From a bacterium (GTDB lineage Bacteria > Bacillota > Clostridia > Oscillospirales > Oscillospiraceae): a DNA stretch of 31,448 bases. The stretch lies in NCBI GenBank assembly GCA_019424865.1, contig JAHYYS010000026.1:1-31448 (forward strand), given 5' to 3'. The number at the start of each line of letters is the position of its first letter. Position 1 is the stretch's first letter. The position numbers were made by a program, and so were the translations under genes. This document shows positions 30,579-31,448 of this stretch, piece after piece. The notes beneath the pieces are model-generated. The model ran no database searches, was not told the DNA's origin, and was given only the letters and a program-made list of their open reading frames with translations.

Positions 30579-31448
<870 letters not shown>

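Overview
The window looks like chromosome from an anaerobic Clostridia-type Firmicute, most plausibly a GC-rich gut Oscillospiraceae relative. The reasons are strong AGGAGG-type ribosome sites, frequent TTG and GTG starts, SigA-type promoters with TGn extended -10 boxes, a dgt-dnaG-rpoD order, and a giant acyl-CoA dehydratase activase. The species assignment is inference. I see no tRNA, rRNA, CRISPR array, transposase or integrase.

Layout. Positions 1-8.5 kb are GC-rich housekeeping DNA: an ABC-F ATPase cut by the window edge, mtnA, a ddl-murF cell-wall operon, a tsaE-tsaB-upp operon, and a divergent rodA. Positions 8.5-18.5 kb are visibly AT-rich. They hold an eight-gene operon on the minus strand (about 17.2 down to 8.7 kb) and then a NUDIX gene. 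The operon reads: BadF-type sugar kinase, SIS-domain sugar isomerase, ROK regulator, Gfo/Idh/MocA dehydrogenase, lipoprotein solute-binding protein, two sugar ABC permeases, and a cytosolic protein with the neutral-ceramidase fold. It looks like an acquired catabolic cassette for an (amino-)sugar whose identity I cannot tell. It carries no ATPase subunit, glycosidase, NagA or NagB.

Positions 18.6-31.4 kb return to GC-rich core DNA: guaA, a tiny 27-codon gene divergent from guaA with overlapping promoters, a candidate small RNA, a 1496-residue two-ASKHA-domain activase behind a strong promoter and an attenuator-like hairpin, an NhaC-family antiporter, dgt, dnaG, and the first part of rpoD.

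The two most unusual items are these. First, a 232-bp unit is present as two identical tandem copies at the 3' end of dgt. Each copy carries its own replacement dgt C-terminus, and a third, diverged dgt end follows. Second, the ceramidase-fold protein in the sugar operon keeps the metal ligands but appears to lack the family's catalytic serine and any export signal.
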